Assembly: GCA_019671005.1 (NCBI GenBank)
Contig: CM033726.1
Location: 22,691,657 to 22,755,656 of the forward strand
Length of the DNA: 64,000 nt
From: Hibiscus mutabilis
Lineage: Eukaryota; Streptophyta; Magnoliopsida; Malvales; Malvaceae
Direction: 5' to 3'
Shown here piece by piece: positions 43,933 through 56,645 of this stretch. A program made the position numbers and the translations under genes. A model generated the notes under the pieces. The model made no database searches and was not told the DNA's origin. It saw only the letters and a list, made by a program, of their open reading frames with translations. Position 1 is the stretch's first letter, and each line of letters begins with the position of its first letter.

Positions 43933-44571
43933 CTAAAATAATCTCGAATATAAAACACACAAGGGATTATTTGCACACCAACAGTCCCTCCAAAAGAGAA
44001 CTCGGCTACCATCCCTAACATGCCATGAGAAACGAGATAAGTCTATAAAATGTGCCACACATTCATCTTCCTGCACTTGAACAATTTTTCTCCACATTAC
44101 GGACATAGAATTTGGCTGAGCCATGTTAAATCTCCATGAAAGTACCTGTTCACCGTACTTTGCAATAATCAAGGACCTCCACATCAAATCTTTCTCAAAG
44201 GCGTAACTCTATGCCCATTTTGCAAGTAAAGCGGGGTTTCAATAACGTAAATTCACAACTCTCAGACCCCCTAAGGCCTTCGATTTACAAACTATCCCCC
44301 ATCCCACACGGCTCATTTTTCTTTTAAATCCCCTATCTCCCCACAGAAAAGCACTTCTGATTTTATCAATAGCTCGGATCACCCTCTTTGGCATTAAGAA
44401 GACTCCCATATAATAAATCGAGTGAGTCAACAGCACATAATTCATAAGAGTAAGCCTTGCCGCAAACGACAAGGATTTCTTCTTTCGTCCCGCTAAACAG
44501 ATCCAAAAACATTGTACCAATGGTTTCCGCATCTCCTTACCACGTGGATTAATCCCTAATAACAATCCCAA
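43933..44571 (-). pseudogene. LINE ORF2 region between RT and RNase H
   Basis: KKKSLSFAARLTLMNYVLLT, MPKRVIRAIDKIRSAFLWGD and GWGIVCKSKALGGLRVVNL are the standard sequence following RT in plant L1 ORF2. DGSRVLFWRDCWC (zf-RVT-like, 44020-43980) follows further down. Frameshifts separate the two frames at about 44200. The stretch 43300-43930 is the same ORF, degraded. Confidence 0.8.
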
Positions 44572-44694
44572 TTAATTAAAAGGCAACTCACCAATCTCAC
44601 AACCAAGAACAAAAGCCATCTCCTCCACATCACTTGCCACCCTAATATTGCATATGTTGGACTTACCAAAATTCACCTGCAAACATGCACAGTT

Positions 44695-45363
44695 CTAGAA
44701 ACATAATAACATTTTTCTAAGGTTTCTCTCACCCTCTATATCCCCGTGAAGAAACAATATAGAGTCGTCAGAAAATTGGAGATGGGACAAGTCAAAATTT
44801 ACAACCACCCGCATGCCATATATGAGGCCTAATTGTTCAACATTTATCATAAATAAATGTAGCACCTCCTGTACAAGGACAAATAATAGAGGTGACAGTG
44901 GATCACCCTGTCTAACGCCTCGTTCCATTCCAAATTCTGGCGTTGCATAACCATTCACCATAATCGCCAAACGTGTCATGCATACACATGTGTTCATCCA
45001 TCCCCTTCATTTCTCTCTGAACCCTATTTTGACAAGAAAGTGATCTAAAAAATTCCATCAGATACAGTCATAAACCTTGGCAAAGTCCAATTTGAGGACC
45101 ACGCCACCTTCGTTTACCGGTCTCAACTAAAGCAAATAAATGACTTCGTTGGCTAATAAAATGCCATCCATAATTTGTCTCCCCTAAATGAACGCTGTTT
45201 GAGAGTCGCTTACAAGATTACTAATCACAGACTGCAACCTCACTGCCAAGATTTTGTAAGCAGAGTTAAGTAGACAAAATGGTTGAAAATCACTCACAAT
45301 TAATTGGTTTTCCTACTTTGGGATTAGCACTACAAAAGTAGAATTCAAGCCCTTCGGTAAACG
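44695..45363 (-). pseudogene. LINE reverse transcriptase, C-terminal part
   Basis: LPKGLNSTFVVLIPKVGKPI leads to GVVLKLDFAKVYD (catalytic Asp motif A, about 45110-45070), RGVRQGDPLSPLLFVLVQE (44925-44870) and HLQFSDDSILFLHGD (motif C with FSDD instead of the usual FADD). Stops and frameshifts occur between 45000 and 45340. The N-terminal part is on the other side of the LTR insertion. Confidence 0.85.
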
Positions 45364-46783
45364 TGTAACAACCAAATTTTTGCCCCAAATTTAAAACCCT
45401 GATTTTAAAATTTCTAAATTCAAAATTTTAAAAATTAGGAATTTAAATATGAAACCTTAATTAAAAATTAATATTAGGTACCTACTTTGTGAACCCTAAA
45501 AAAGAATAAAGACTTACCTTGTAATTTATACAAAATTATATATATAAGTTTGGTTTCACCCTCTATGTGGCATTCTTTGTCGTAGCCGGTCTTCCCCTCT
45601 ACCTCTCTCGAGTTGTATTTGAAACACATCTTCCTTTTTTTTCTTTTTTTCTTTCTTAATTCAATCAAACCCCGCTAAGTCTCTGGCACCGCTCAATTCA
45701 ACTATATCTTCGGTTGATTTGAAGATCAACTATTCAAATCAGATAAGTATTCTTATATCATTAGATTTCGTTAGATAAGAATGTAGGAATAATTCCCCAG
45801 TTATATCTAGCATAGTAATAGTGTTAATGTAGGATTATTATCGTAGGTTTTGATACAGCTGGACCCAGTTCTTCTGATCGTGGGAAACGCATTATTCAAT
45901 AGGTTGAGTTTGCTTTGGCTAAGGTGTGTTCTCTTTTTGTGCTATATATTCCGTGAATTGTTTTACAACTTGCATGACTACTTTTATGTGTTGTGATTAC
46001 AATGTATTTTGAGATATCATGCATACCGTGTCAGACTTTGTTTTAATGAATTTATCAAAAATTTCAAAACTATGATCCTCGTATTTAGTACGATAAACTA
46101 TGATGTGATTATGTGTTTTACGATCATTACCATATTTTATATGCATGGGATGGGATTATACGGTGGAAGAAGTGGTTTGACCACACTGTGATTGGAGAAA
46201 TAAGGGTGAGGGGTTCTGGGGAACTACCTCCACTGTGACCGGTTGGCTTTGCCACCACTGTGATTGGAGTATGTAGCTAGGAAATGCATTTTGTTTGTGT
46301 CATCATCACATGCATTATTTTTTATTGTGTTTTAATTAAATATCTTTAGAAAATTATTTTAGAACTGAGTTTGTGATTGCTTGCGCTTTAGAGACACACT
46401 GGGCTGAATAGCTCACTCCCCATAGTTTCTTTTATAGATAACTCGGTCTTTAGGCGACTTGGTACTCAGAGGATCTCGTATTTTTTAGCTTTACTATATT
46501 TTAGTATGGACTTGAGTTTATTTATTTAATTTAATTACTAGTTTTGGGATTTGATGTAATTTTAGATTTGAGGTACATTATTTTTAGCATGCATTTTCAG
46601 ACTCGATCTTCAGATTATATTATGAAATTTTTTGTTATTATTTCAACGCTTTAGTTTCAACAAATTGCTAAGTATTTAATTATTTTACAATTTTATAAAT
46701 GAAATTGGTTTCTTGAGGGTAAAGTTTTCACTGGTGACTACCTAAATTTGGCCTTTTCTTCTTGGCCATGTTTAAGGGTTATA
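45364..46783 (+). repeat. 5' LTR of the short-interior element
   Basis: TGTAACAACC...GGGTTATA (end mutated from TTACA). Contains atttatacaaaattatatatataag (TATA-like, 45525-45549). Confidence 0.88.
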
Positions 46784-47424
46784 TTTAGTGGTATCAGAGC
46801 TAAGTTCAACCCTCGGACTGTGAGGTTCGCATGAAATTTTAAACAGAAAATTATTTTTGCATGCATACTAAATATTTTCGAGCAAAATGGGATTTTCTAA
46901 TAAATTGTTATTTTAAAGAATTAAAGATGTATTTTGAATAGAAACTCCGAGTACCAATTCTGATCTTAGGTAATTATCTTTTGTAGATAGTTGGGTATGC
47001 CACCTCGTAGGAGCTTTATATTTGAGTGTGTTGCATCTGGATTCAGATCTAGAAAAATGTGTACTCGTTAATTAGTGATTGCTACTCCAAACATAGAATT
47101 ACTCGCAATCTTTCCAACTTGCTGTATCAATAAGTATTCTTTCGAACCACGTGAATTCTTGAGTTATGTTCTTTTGAGTAACCATTATAGATCATAATTT
47201 GAATCCTGGTAAAGGACCCGAACTTCGATTAATCGAACAAATGATCGTGGCCATACCCGTTCCTACGAATTTGAAATCAAAGCCTCTCTAAAAACTATGT
47301 CTTGTCATTTGTGATATGATTTGAAACGCTCCTTTAAGTTTCTATCTAAACATCCATGATTTTGGGAATCTGCCGCTAGGTCTGAAAATTTCGAGGACGA
47401 AATTTTTTTTAAGGGTGGGAGAGT

Positions 47425-48898
47425 TGTAACACCCTAAATTTTTATCCCAAATTTAAATCCCTAAATTCAAAACCCTAGAAATTAGGAATTTAAATATGAA
47501 ACCTTAATTAAGAAATTTGGAATTAACTGAATTTTAAATAAATTTAGTGTCTTTTTATAAGGAATTAATATTAGGTACTTACTTTGTGAACCCTAGAAAA
47601 GAACAATGACTTACCTTGTAATTTATCCAAAATTATATATATATAAGTTTGGTTTCACCCTCTATGCGGCACTCTTTGCCGCAGCCGGTCTTCCCCTCTC
47701 CCTCTCTCGATTTGTATTCGAAACACATATTTCTTTTCTTTTCTTTTCTTTTCTTTTTTAATTTGATTAAACCCTGCTGAGTCTCTGGCACCTCTCAATT
47801 CAACTATGTCTTCGATTGATTTGAAGATCAACTATTCAAATCATATAAGTATTCTTATATCATTAAATTTCGTTAGATAAGTATGTAGGAATAATTCCCC
47901 GGTTATATATAGCATAGTAATAGTGGTAATGTAGGATTATTATCGTAGGTTTTGATACAGCTGGACCTAGTTCTTCTGATCATGGGAAACGCATTATTCA
48001 ATAGGTTGAGTTTGCTTTTGCTAAGGTGTGTTCTCTTTTTGTGCTATATATTCTGTGAATTGTTTTACAACTTGCATGACTACTTTTCTGTGTTGTGATT
48101 ACAATGTGTTTTGAGATATCATGCATACTGTGTCAGACTGTGTTTTAATGAATTTATCATAAATTTCAGAACTGTGATCCTCATATTTAGTGTGATAAAC
48201 TGTGATGTGATTATATGTTTTACAATCATTACCATATTTTATATGCATGGGATGGGATTGTACGGTGGAAGAAGTGGTTTGACCACACTGTGATTGGAGA
48301 AATAAGGGTGAGGGGTTCTGGGGAGCTACCTCCACTGTGACTGGTTGGCTTTGCCACCACCGTGATTGGAGTATGTAGTTGGGAAATGCGTTTTGTATGT
48401 GTCATCATTACATGCATTGTGTTATACCGTATTTTTATTAAATATCTTGAGAAAATTATTTTGGAACTGAGTTTGTGATTGTTTGCACTTTAGAGACACA
48501 CTGGCCTGAATAGCACACTCCCCAATAGTTTCTTTTACAGATAACTCGGTCTTTAGGCGACTTGGTACTCGGAGGATCTCGTGTTTTTCATCTTTACTAT
48601 ATTTCAGTATAGACTTGAGTTTATTTATTTAATTTAATTACTAGTTTTGGAATTTGATGTATTTTCAGATTTGGGGTATATTATTTTTAGTATGCATTTT
48701 CAGGCTCAATATTCAGATTATATTATGAAATTTTTGGTTATTATTTCAACGCTTTAGTTTTGACAAATTACTAAGTATTTAATTATTTTGCAATTATTTT
48801 ATAGTTTTATAAATGAAATTGGTTTCTTGAGGGTAAAATTTTCAATGGTGACTACCTAAATTTGACCTTTTTCTTCTTGGCCGGGTTTAGGGGTTACA
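47425..48898 (+). repeat. 3' LTR of the short-interior element
   Basis: TGTAACACCC...GGGTTACA. Differs from the 5' LTR by extra bases near 47500-47560 and by an expanded (TTTTC)n run at 47730-47757. Confidence 0.88.
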
Positions 48899-48903
48899 AA
48901 ATG

Positions 48904-50310
48904 ACCTACCTGAAACATGAAATTCATCTAGCATCGCCATGATTTCATCTTTCACAAATGCCAACCATTTTTATATAACGCAAAGCTGAAGCCATCTGGT
49001 CCTGGGGCCTTCGCCCTATCATTTTTCCTCACTGCCTGCCAAGCCTCCGGTGAAAATTCAAATCAAACTCTAACACATCCGAGACCTTACTTTGCGAGAA
49101 ATGGTAACAAAATGCTTGTCTCAAATGGTTTAATTTTCGAAGTGCAGGAAATCCATCTTTCATTAATTTGCAATCCTCCAATCGCGTTACGCATACCCCG
49201 AATCTTAGCCATACGTTGAAAAAAATTGGTATTGCAGTCCCCTTACCGTAGCCATAGAGCATGCTACTTTTGTCGCCACAAAGATTCCCTATACCTCATG
49301 AGACACCGTAAATTGTACTGTAGCTTTCTCTTCTTATCAATTGCACCATCGGTAGTCCCCATTGTATCCCCTTGCTCATCCAAAAATTCAAGCATATTTG
49401 TTGTCGCTTTAATTTGCATATCAATATTCCCAAAGGAATGTTTGTTCTAAACACGTAAAAAATCCTTCATAGCATGCAGCTTCTCCATAATTCCCCATTC
49501 CATGTTCATCTCTGATATGCGTCGCCATTCCATCTCCATCGTTTGTACGTGAGCCTTGCGTTCCAGCGAACAATTGAGGAACCAAAATGGCCTCGAACCT
49601 CTATCCACCTTACCATCGAAGAGCCGAAGAGGCGAGTGGTCCAAAACAACTCAAGGTAAGTTATGTTGTGATAAGCAATCAAATCTGCCTACCCATTATG
49701 ATGACACCAAAAAATGATCCAAGCAAATCCCTTTATTACCACTCCCAAACCACGTGAAACGTTTCTTAGTCATCGAAAAATCCACCATCCCCGACTCATT
49801 CAAAAAATGATTAAAATTTGCCATTCCAGGCAAGTCCCCCACACACCCTCTACGCTCATCGAACGATTTTACCACATTGAAATCACCCGTAATACATGTC
49901 GGCACCACCAATAAGTCTAATAGCGATTGCAACTTTACCCAAAGTAGCTGTTGTTCCTCAACAAGACACGACACTTACAGTGCAATCATTCTGCAGTCTC
50001 AATGTTCCTCCACCCATAGACCTCGCAACACAACATAGTTTTGCTCAATAATTGATGAATACAATAAGAATTTTGATGACTCCCAAATCACCAATATCCC
50101 ACTGACCTACCTATTGATGACGCTACCACAAAATTGAACGAGTCGTAGGCCATACCTTTTTCACCAAATGCTTAGTTACCTCCTCCATTTTAGTTTCGAG
50201 TATAAAAACCATTTCAATACGCTGTTGTTGCAAAAGAACCCGAATTTCCTTCCTTTTCAAAGCCGATCCCAAGCCTCTTATGTTCCATGACAGCACCTTC
50301 ATCCCCCTAT
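48904..50310 (-). pseudogene. LINE ORF2 start: endonuclease to RT palm
   Basis: Starting at about 50300, KVLSWNIRGLGSALKRKEIR is the usual opening of the apurinic-like endonuclease; ETKMEEVTKH follows with its catalytic Glu. TCITGDFNVVKSFDERRG (49890-49840), FTWFGSGNKG and LDHFLVSS (49725-49699) complete the endonuclease. LDHSPLRL-type MDHSPLRLFDG, FWFLNCSLE and IPIFFNVWLRFGV continue ORF2, and KAPGPDGFSFALYKNGW (49010-48955) is the first RT motif. The ORF is broken by frameshifts at about 50150, 49690, 49440 and 49030 and then by the LTR insertion. Confidence 0.85.
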
Positions 50311-50479
50311 TCTATTGGCTGCATTCGATGATCCTCGCAATGTCCCAAACAATGTTTTCTTTGTTGCCAATTTTCCTCGCACCAATTAGTTTCCCAAAAT
50401 CTACCGTTTCCCTTATTCCCTCAAGGCAAACTCACTACTATTAGCATGTCCTGACACAACCAAAGATTTGCTCTATTTA

Positions 50480-50888
50480 GGCAGTGACGGATTCTTGCGT
50501 GGTCGTCCTCGGCTTCTCTTCTGTAGTTTTAGATCAAAATTTAGCTGTTCCACAGGCACTGAAAAACCCTTTACCACCTCGGGTGCTTGTTTATCACTTG
50601 ATGTCCTTTTTTCACACGTTAGATGAGAACTCCCTATATAATCTGGCGGACCCAGCAAAAGGGAGTTAAAACTACAGTGTCTAGGCCCAATGACACTTTG
50701 TTGCATCGCTCATTGTATTGGGATAAGTCCCCACACCCATTCGCCATATCATTCGTAGCATACTCCACCCACGACATTTGTGCGTCTTCTTTATCCTACA
50801 CCATTCCCTTGCCCACCTCCCTATACTCCACACTATCCTCAAGCACACGATTAGAGGCCTCCCATTGTGCATTATGCTGGAGTAGTAT
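50480..50888 (-). pseudogene. LINE ORF1, C-terminal part
   Basis: Starts at the copia insertion as ILLQHNAQWEASNR; with the piece ending ...RDSD on the other side (56646) it forms one continuous frame. Downstream parts (HKCRGWSML, SDKQAPEVVKGFSVPVEQLN, KLQKRSRGRPRKNPSLPK) are hydrophilic with a basic AT-hook-like RGRPRK before the end, a common finish of plant L1 ORF1. Confidence 0.65.
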
Positions 50889-50892
50889 GTCC

Positions 50893-51361
50893 AAACCATA
50901 ATTTAATATGAATCTAAACCATGATCTATCATGTCAAATCATTAATAACAATAAACTAAATAAAATACTAGATGTGGAAGCGTACCTAAATTCATTGATG
51001 GACTGAAAACCTTGAATCCTTTGATAAAGATCGCCTAGAAGGTGGTTGTGATCTTCCAAGAAGGTAGGTTATCTCTTGACGTAAAACTCTCTGACGGGAA
51101 AGAAGAGAATAACAAGTTAACCTATTTCTTGGGGGTCACTACCTCTTTATATAGTTGATTATTAAATCAACTATTAAGTATTTATAACTCTTCCCCTCAT
51201 TGAACTATAAATACATCTTATGGTATCTACACTTTTATTTTCATGACACTTTAATACCTATGACACGCCTAACATAATTGGTCACTTAATTTTGTGTCAT
51301 ACTTTATAATAGCATCATACATTTTACATATGTGCCCACAACTGCGGATTTTAGTCAAACA
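50893..51361 (-). repeat. 3' LTR (left) of the copia element
   Basis: Collinear with 56171-56640; the outermost bases TGTTAGAACC of the partner are missing. It ends ...TTTTAGTCAAACA next to the polypurine tract. Confidence 0.85.
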
Positions 51362-52363
51362 ATCTCCTACTTGGGCAATATATGTTTCCTGATAAATGTA
51401 CAACCTTATGAGCTCAAAAATTTGCTATTGTACAATAGGTATTCAATAACAATCTCGTCCATCAACCATATCCATATAGGATCAAAGCAACCTTTGCCAT
51501 ATCAATCATGACTAGACCTATCAATGGTCACATATACAAATATAGTTAAATGACATAGATCAATCATAGATGCGTAACATAGAAAATTACATGAAATGTG
51601 AACCGAACATGTCTATTTCCAACCGGTCCGCCTAAACCTTAGTGAGATCAAACTTTACTGAATCCAGTGTGTGCATAAACCAAAAGAACTTTATTTCTGT
51701 AGAAAATAATCTTAAATAACTTTAAACTGAAATAACTGAAATTGTGTCTAAAACAAATGAGCAGTTTTCAAAAATTACAAACTCCCATGAAATTTGAATA
51801 TCCTTAAATACCATTACACCCACATGAGTAGTGTGCTCATGAAAGACCTGGGGTGACAGTTTCTTAATAAGCGCACAATTATGGAATTTGTACTAACATG
51901 CTATATAGACACAAAACCACTCTGAATTATCTTTAACAACTAGGAAATTAATATTTATGTGCTTCAAATTTGAAGTTTTCTTATTGTTTATAGAATAAAT
52001 GAATGCATATTTATTGTCACAAAATAGCTAAAGTGGTCTTTCTATTCAATCTATAATTAGCAACCCATGTGACAAAATTCTTTTGCATCAATATTCTAAT
52101 AGAATCAAAATCTATAAACTTGATGATCTCTAACTTACCAGAACTCCGATATGTAAGCATGTAATTTTTGTTCTCTAAAGATATCTCATAACCCTATTGG
52201 CTACTATCTAATGGTACATACTAGATTTGCGTAAATATTTGTCTAACATTCCAACAATGTACGCAATATCCGAACGCATACATACTTGAACATTAATTAG
52301 ATTCTCAGTATCTCATGCATATGGAATCATATATATTTTCTAAATTTCAAGGTTATTTTTAGG

Positions 52364-53200
52364 TCATTGAGTAAGACTAAATTTGTCTTCTTTAACAATA
52401 TAAGTATCACTTGGTTTACTCCCATTGAACTTGTAGTATATACAATTGTCAACCAAATTTATCTCAAAACCGAACAAGAAAATCACTTGGTGCAATTTGT
52501 AATACAATTGGTAATAGAAATACTTAAGCCCATAAATGGATTTCCTTAATTTGCATATCACTAACTTTGTATCGTCAACACAAATTTATGTTTGTACTAT
52601 ATAATTTGTTTCTTCAATGTCGCTATTGAAAAACACAAACTTAACATGCATCTTATGTAGCTCAAGATTAAAATAAACAACAAGATTCATTATTATCTTA
52701 AAAGAGTCTTTCAAAGAAAATTGAGAGAAAGTCTCTACAAAATCAATGTCTTCTTTTAGAGTATATCCTTTAGATACAATACATGCCTTATACTTATCCA
52801 CATTTATCATTTGCATTTCTATTGGTTTTAAATATCCATTTACAACCAATTGGTTTGCACCTTAAGGTAATGAGACAAGTTCCTAAACTTTATTGTCTTG
52901 CATAAAATTATACTCTTCTTGTATGACATCAATCCACTTTTGAGAGTTAGAACTTTTTATGGTTTGATGAAAAATTATTATGTCATTTTCTATCATTTCA
53001 TTATTATCTTTATTTTCTTGAAGAAATAGAATATAATAATCTGGAATAGTATTTCTCCTTTATCTTGTGGATCTCTTTAATGACACTTGTTTTTAAGGTT
53101 GTTGAGTTTGTTCTTCTGAAACAATTACCTTATCTTGAATAGGAGTTGTTCAGCATTGTTTTGTTGAGCTACTTGATTTAGTTCTTGATTAATGATAGGT
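52364..53200 (-). pseudogene. Copia reverse transcriptase
   Basis: QKWIDVIQEEYNFMQDNKV (about 52955-52900), then DKYKACIVSKGYTLKEDIDF VETFSQ and DSFKIIMNLVVYFNLELHKM HVKFVFFNSDIEE (52849-52590) match the RT start (YKARLVAKGF...DY.ETFSPV...MDVKTAFLNG). MICKLRKSIYGLKYFYYQLY and FGFEINLVDNCIYYKF (52561-52400) continue. The catalytic Asp of MDVKTAF is replaced (HVKFVF), and the YVDD part beyond 52364 is not readable. Confidence 0.8.
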
Positions 53201-53559
53201 ATGAAAACCTAAACATCATCAAAAGTGATAGTATGAATTATATTATAATCCAATTTCTCCTCAAAAGCAATGTATATAACCTTATTTCTCCTTCCAAACC
53301 CAATATCCTAGAAAAGTTATAAATCTCTCCTTAAATAATTCTTAATTGTGGTATCATAAAACTTATAACCCATGGATCACTCAAAATATCCGAAGTAGTT
53401 GCTCGTTTTCAAAGTTTAATTTCTTCACTTATGCTAAAGAATCAACACTTCGTAACTTATTCTTGTTTCTTTTGAGTATCACCCTTAGCAACTTTATTCT
53501 AATATTTTCTTTTATTGCCTTTATTCTTAGAGACACTAACTAAATGAGCACTAACCAAA

Positions 53560-54072
53560 TGAGTACTTTTACACTTATAATGCTTCAACTTTTATTCCTC
53601 TTTGACACAATGAGAAATGAGCTCAGTTAGAGCCTACTTCTCCTTTTGATAGTTGTAACTTCTTTTATTTCGTTAAACTGTATAGGAAGTGGACCAAAAG
53701 TATAAGAGCAAACAATTGTTAGAAAGTTCGATCTTATGTGCCTTAAATTTTGAAGCAATATTAAACATTTTCATAATGTACTCCCTCATATTTCCTTGAT
53801 CATTATACTTCATAGACATCAAATAAGGCATAAGTGATGTCATCTTAACCTTAATGTTTTGGGTAAAACATTTCTTAATTTCGTCAAAGAATCCCTTAGT
53901 TTGAATAATCTCTTTAGATTTGTGCTCCTAAAGATATCTAGAATGTTGTGCTTTATGATCATTAGACTTATGCGATTCAAATGATCTCACCTCTCAAAAT
54001 ACCTTTTATGGGTGCTTACCGCAGTGAGAGGTGCAAGTTGTTCTTTCCTAGCTGCAAAGTCTACATTCATAC
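53560..54072 (-). pseudogene. Copia Gag (UBN2-type)
   Basis: MNVDFAARKEQLAPLTAVST begins at 54072, then HLNRISLMIIKHNILDIFR, TLRLR-type linker, REYIMKMFNIASKFKAHKIE LSNN (about 53790-53720) and ELISHCVKEE. These are the successive pieces of the Gag domain of Ty1-copia elements (R.SLM.IKH.I...REYIMEM..LA.KLKAL...ELISHCVQEE). Several frameshifts and stops. Confidence 0.75.
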
Positions 54073-54269
54073 AACCACCAAATACATTATGTAAGTGTCT
54101 TTTCTATTCCTTGAAATTAGTTTCACTAAACATTAGTGTAGAATGTATATTAACAGATACTGTGACAGAAAAAGATAAATTATCTAAATATAGAACAAAA
54201 ATAAATAAAATAAAAACAAGTTCACATAAATATTCATAAGTAAACAAATAAATTCAAAATAATGGCTAT

Positions 54270-55050
54270 TTCCCCTCAAGATACCAAGCACAAAATTAAT
54301 ATCAAGTCTTTGGACAGTAATATTAACTGTAAGCGGTACTCTTGTTGTAGCAATAAAACATTGACAATAAACTATGTCAAACAATAGATTAATCTTTGGA
54401 CTAACGTATTGCTCACATAAAATACCTTATAATTGTCACACATTTATCGCCACAATTGTTGTTGTAATTCTGCCAAATATTAACTTTCCTTTGGGCCAAT
54501 TAATAAACGCATGAATTACAAAAAACCATAATCATTTTAATATTTTAAATAAACTAATATACACAAAAGCGGTCACTTGGGTTACATTATTTTTCAACTA
54601 ATCCATTAAAATATTAAACATCCAAAGTCAAAATATGAATTTATTTATTTCAAAATATTTTCCTTAATTTTGTCTTTCAATTAAATTAAAAGATAACTAA
54701 AATTATAATAAATATGAATAAAGATAAACCTCATATCAAGATACCGGGCACTCCATTAATATTTTATCTTTGGACAAAACATTAACTTGCAAGTGATATC
54801 TTGGTACAATAATCAAACATTGATAATAAGAACATGTCAAACAGAAATCTTCCTTTGGGGCGATTTAATGCTCATATATAAAACTGAATAATTATCACAT
54901 GTTTATTACCACAGTTGAACATGTAATAATGTTAACTATTAACCTTCTTTTGGCCGATTAATACTAACATAATCCGACTTACATGCACAAAACCTTCTAT
55001 ATTTTAAAATAAAATAATTTCCACAATATAGGTCACTTTTGGTGACTTAA
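54270..55050. repeat. Imperfect 460-base direct repeat in the copia leader
   Basis: The segment from about 54275 (ctcaagataccaagcac...attaatat...ctttggaca) recurs from about 54735 (atcaagataccgggcac...attaatatt...ctttggaca). Both go on with aacattgataata/aacattgacaata, atgtcaaaca, and ctttggg-cgatt / ctttgggccaatt. The copies differ by many substitutions. Confidence 0.6.
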
Positions 55051-56160
55051 TGCTTTAATTAATTTATCTCAAAAAATATATAATATAAATATACCAACAT
55101 TCAAATTTAAAATTTTGTAACAGACAAAACTGAAATTTTATGATAACGCTTAAGTTTCTGAAATAACCCAAAATAAGGTTGTCTAAATGGAACTATCAGA
55201 AATTGAAAAACGAATTCTTTGACTATTTTTTTAAAAAAATCCTTAAATATGCATTTACCAAAATTAAAGTTAAATTCAAAACATTCAATCTTTAACTAAA
55301 AGCTAAAAAAAGAAGTATCATACAAATGAGTAATACATATAATGATCACATAAAAATTTAATATGTCCATAATAACCTAACGATCAAAATAGAAATTCTT
55401 GAACAGAATGAGTCGAAATGACTTTCGTAAGATTAATGACATGCTTTCTAAAACCAAAACCAGATGTATATATCAATGTCAAACAGAAACATAATAATAA
55501 TTCAAAAGAAACTAGTCACATGTCGTAATTTATAAAATTAATCTAAACTGAATTTTGATCGAACCAAATCAAATATACATACAAATTTGTAATAATCACC
55601 GTCCTTACAAAAAAATTGCTTTAAAGTCATTAACCGACTTCCGATTCAAACTTCAACATCAAAAATTGCTTTAGAGTCATTAACCTCTTATATATTTAAC
55701 GTAATTTTAAAAGCAGACTTTGATATGTGAGTAATTATTGCTTGAGGAAAACCTAAAATTTGGATTCTAATTTTATTGATTTTATGTCTGCTAATATTTG
55801 ATGTTGAGATTTTGTTTTGACTGTAGAAGCACTATGAAGCACCATGTTCTTAATCGGGAAGTGCAGTTCGAATACAACACTCCATTGAAAGTGCGATGTT
55901 TTATAGATCACAATTGCATAAATATGCATAATAAAACACTAAATAAGTTTACCAAAATTAAGAATAGCAAGCGTATCAAAAATTTAATTCGCATGCAATT
56001 CAATAATTATTTTTTTAAAAAACCCCTAAAACTGTAACCATAATAAAACAAAACCTATATTTTCAATACGAATATAAATTCATAGAGCCTTAACAACGAA
56101 TCCATAAAAGAAAATTAATTCATTCTCAATGATTAAACATGACGAGGCTCTAATACCACT
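55051..56160 (-). other. AT-rich copia leader
   Basis: Between the duplicated block and the 5' LTR. No reading frame of interest apart from a short chance frame at 55798-56037. The phrase AAAATTGCTTTA-AGTCATTAACC occurs twice (55612-55640 and 55660-55688). Confidence 0.5.
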
Positions 56161-56640
56161 TGTTAGAACCAAACCATAATTTAATATGAAATCTAAATCA
56201 GGATATATTATGTCAAATCATCAAGAATAATAAACTAAATAAAATACTAGATGCGGAAGCGTTCCTAAATTCATTGGTGGACTGAAAATCTTAAATTCTT
56301 TGATGAAGATCGCCTAGAAGTTGGTTGTGATCTTCCAATAAGATAGATTATATCTTGACGTAAAACTCTCTAACGGGGAATGAGAGAAAAACAAGTTAAC
56401 TTATTTCTTAGGGATTACTACCTCTTTATATAGTTGATTATTAAATCAAATATTAAGTATTTATAACTCTACCCCTCGTTAAATTATAAATACATCTTAT
56501 GATATCTACACTTTTATTTTCATGACACTTTAATACCTATGACACACCTAACATAATTGGTCACTTAATTTTGTGTCATACAAAATAATAGCATCATACA
56601 TTTTACATATGTGCCCACAATTGAGAATTTTAATCCAATA
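56161..56640 (-). repeat. 5' LTR (right) of the copia element
   Basis: 480 bases beginning TGTTAGAACC on the plus strand; ends ...TTTAATCCAATA, with the terminal CA changed to TA. Confidence 0.85.
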
Positions 56641-56645
56641 GTCCG

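Larger units (their letters stand above)
45364..48898 (+). mobile_element. LTR element with 641-base interior
   Basis: LTRs 45364-46783 (1420 bases) and 47425-48898 (1474 bases). The primer-binding site TGGTATCAGAGC is at 46789-46800 and the polypurine tract AAGGGTGGGAGAG before the second LTR at 47411-47423, so the element is on the plus strand. The flanks are AAACG and AAATG, a duplication differing by one C-to-T change in a CpG. The interior keeps a gag-type start (ATGCCACCTCGTAGG at 46996) and the end of a pol frame (aaatttcgaggacgaaattt) and nothing between. Non-autonomous. Confidence 0.88.
50893..56640 (-). mobile_element. Ty1-copia element inserted in the LINE
   Basis: LTRs 50893-51361 and 56161-56640 share nearly all of their about 470 bases. 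On the minus strand the primer-binding site AGTGGTATTAGAGC (complement of 56147-56160) adjoins the right LTR and the tract AAGTAGGAGAT the left one. The right flank is GTCCG; on the left GTCC (50889-50892) directly precedes LTR sequence that lacks the first 10 bases. Removing the element restores a continuous LINE reading frame, which supports the site. Gag and reverse transcriptase remnants are readable. Confidence 0.85.

Noticed and set aside
45364..48898. Two separate solo LTRs
   Set aside because: The primer site directly after the first and the polypurine tract directly before the second, with matching outer flanks, show one element.
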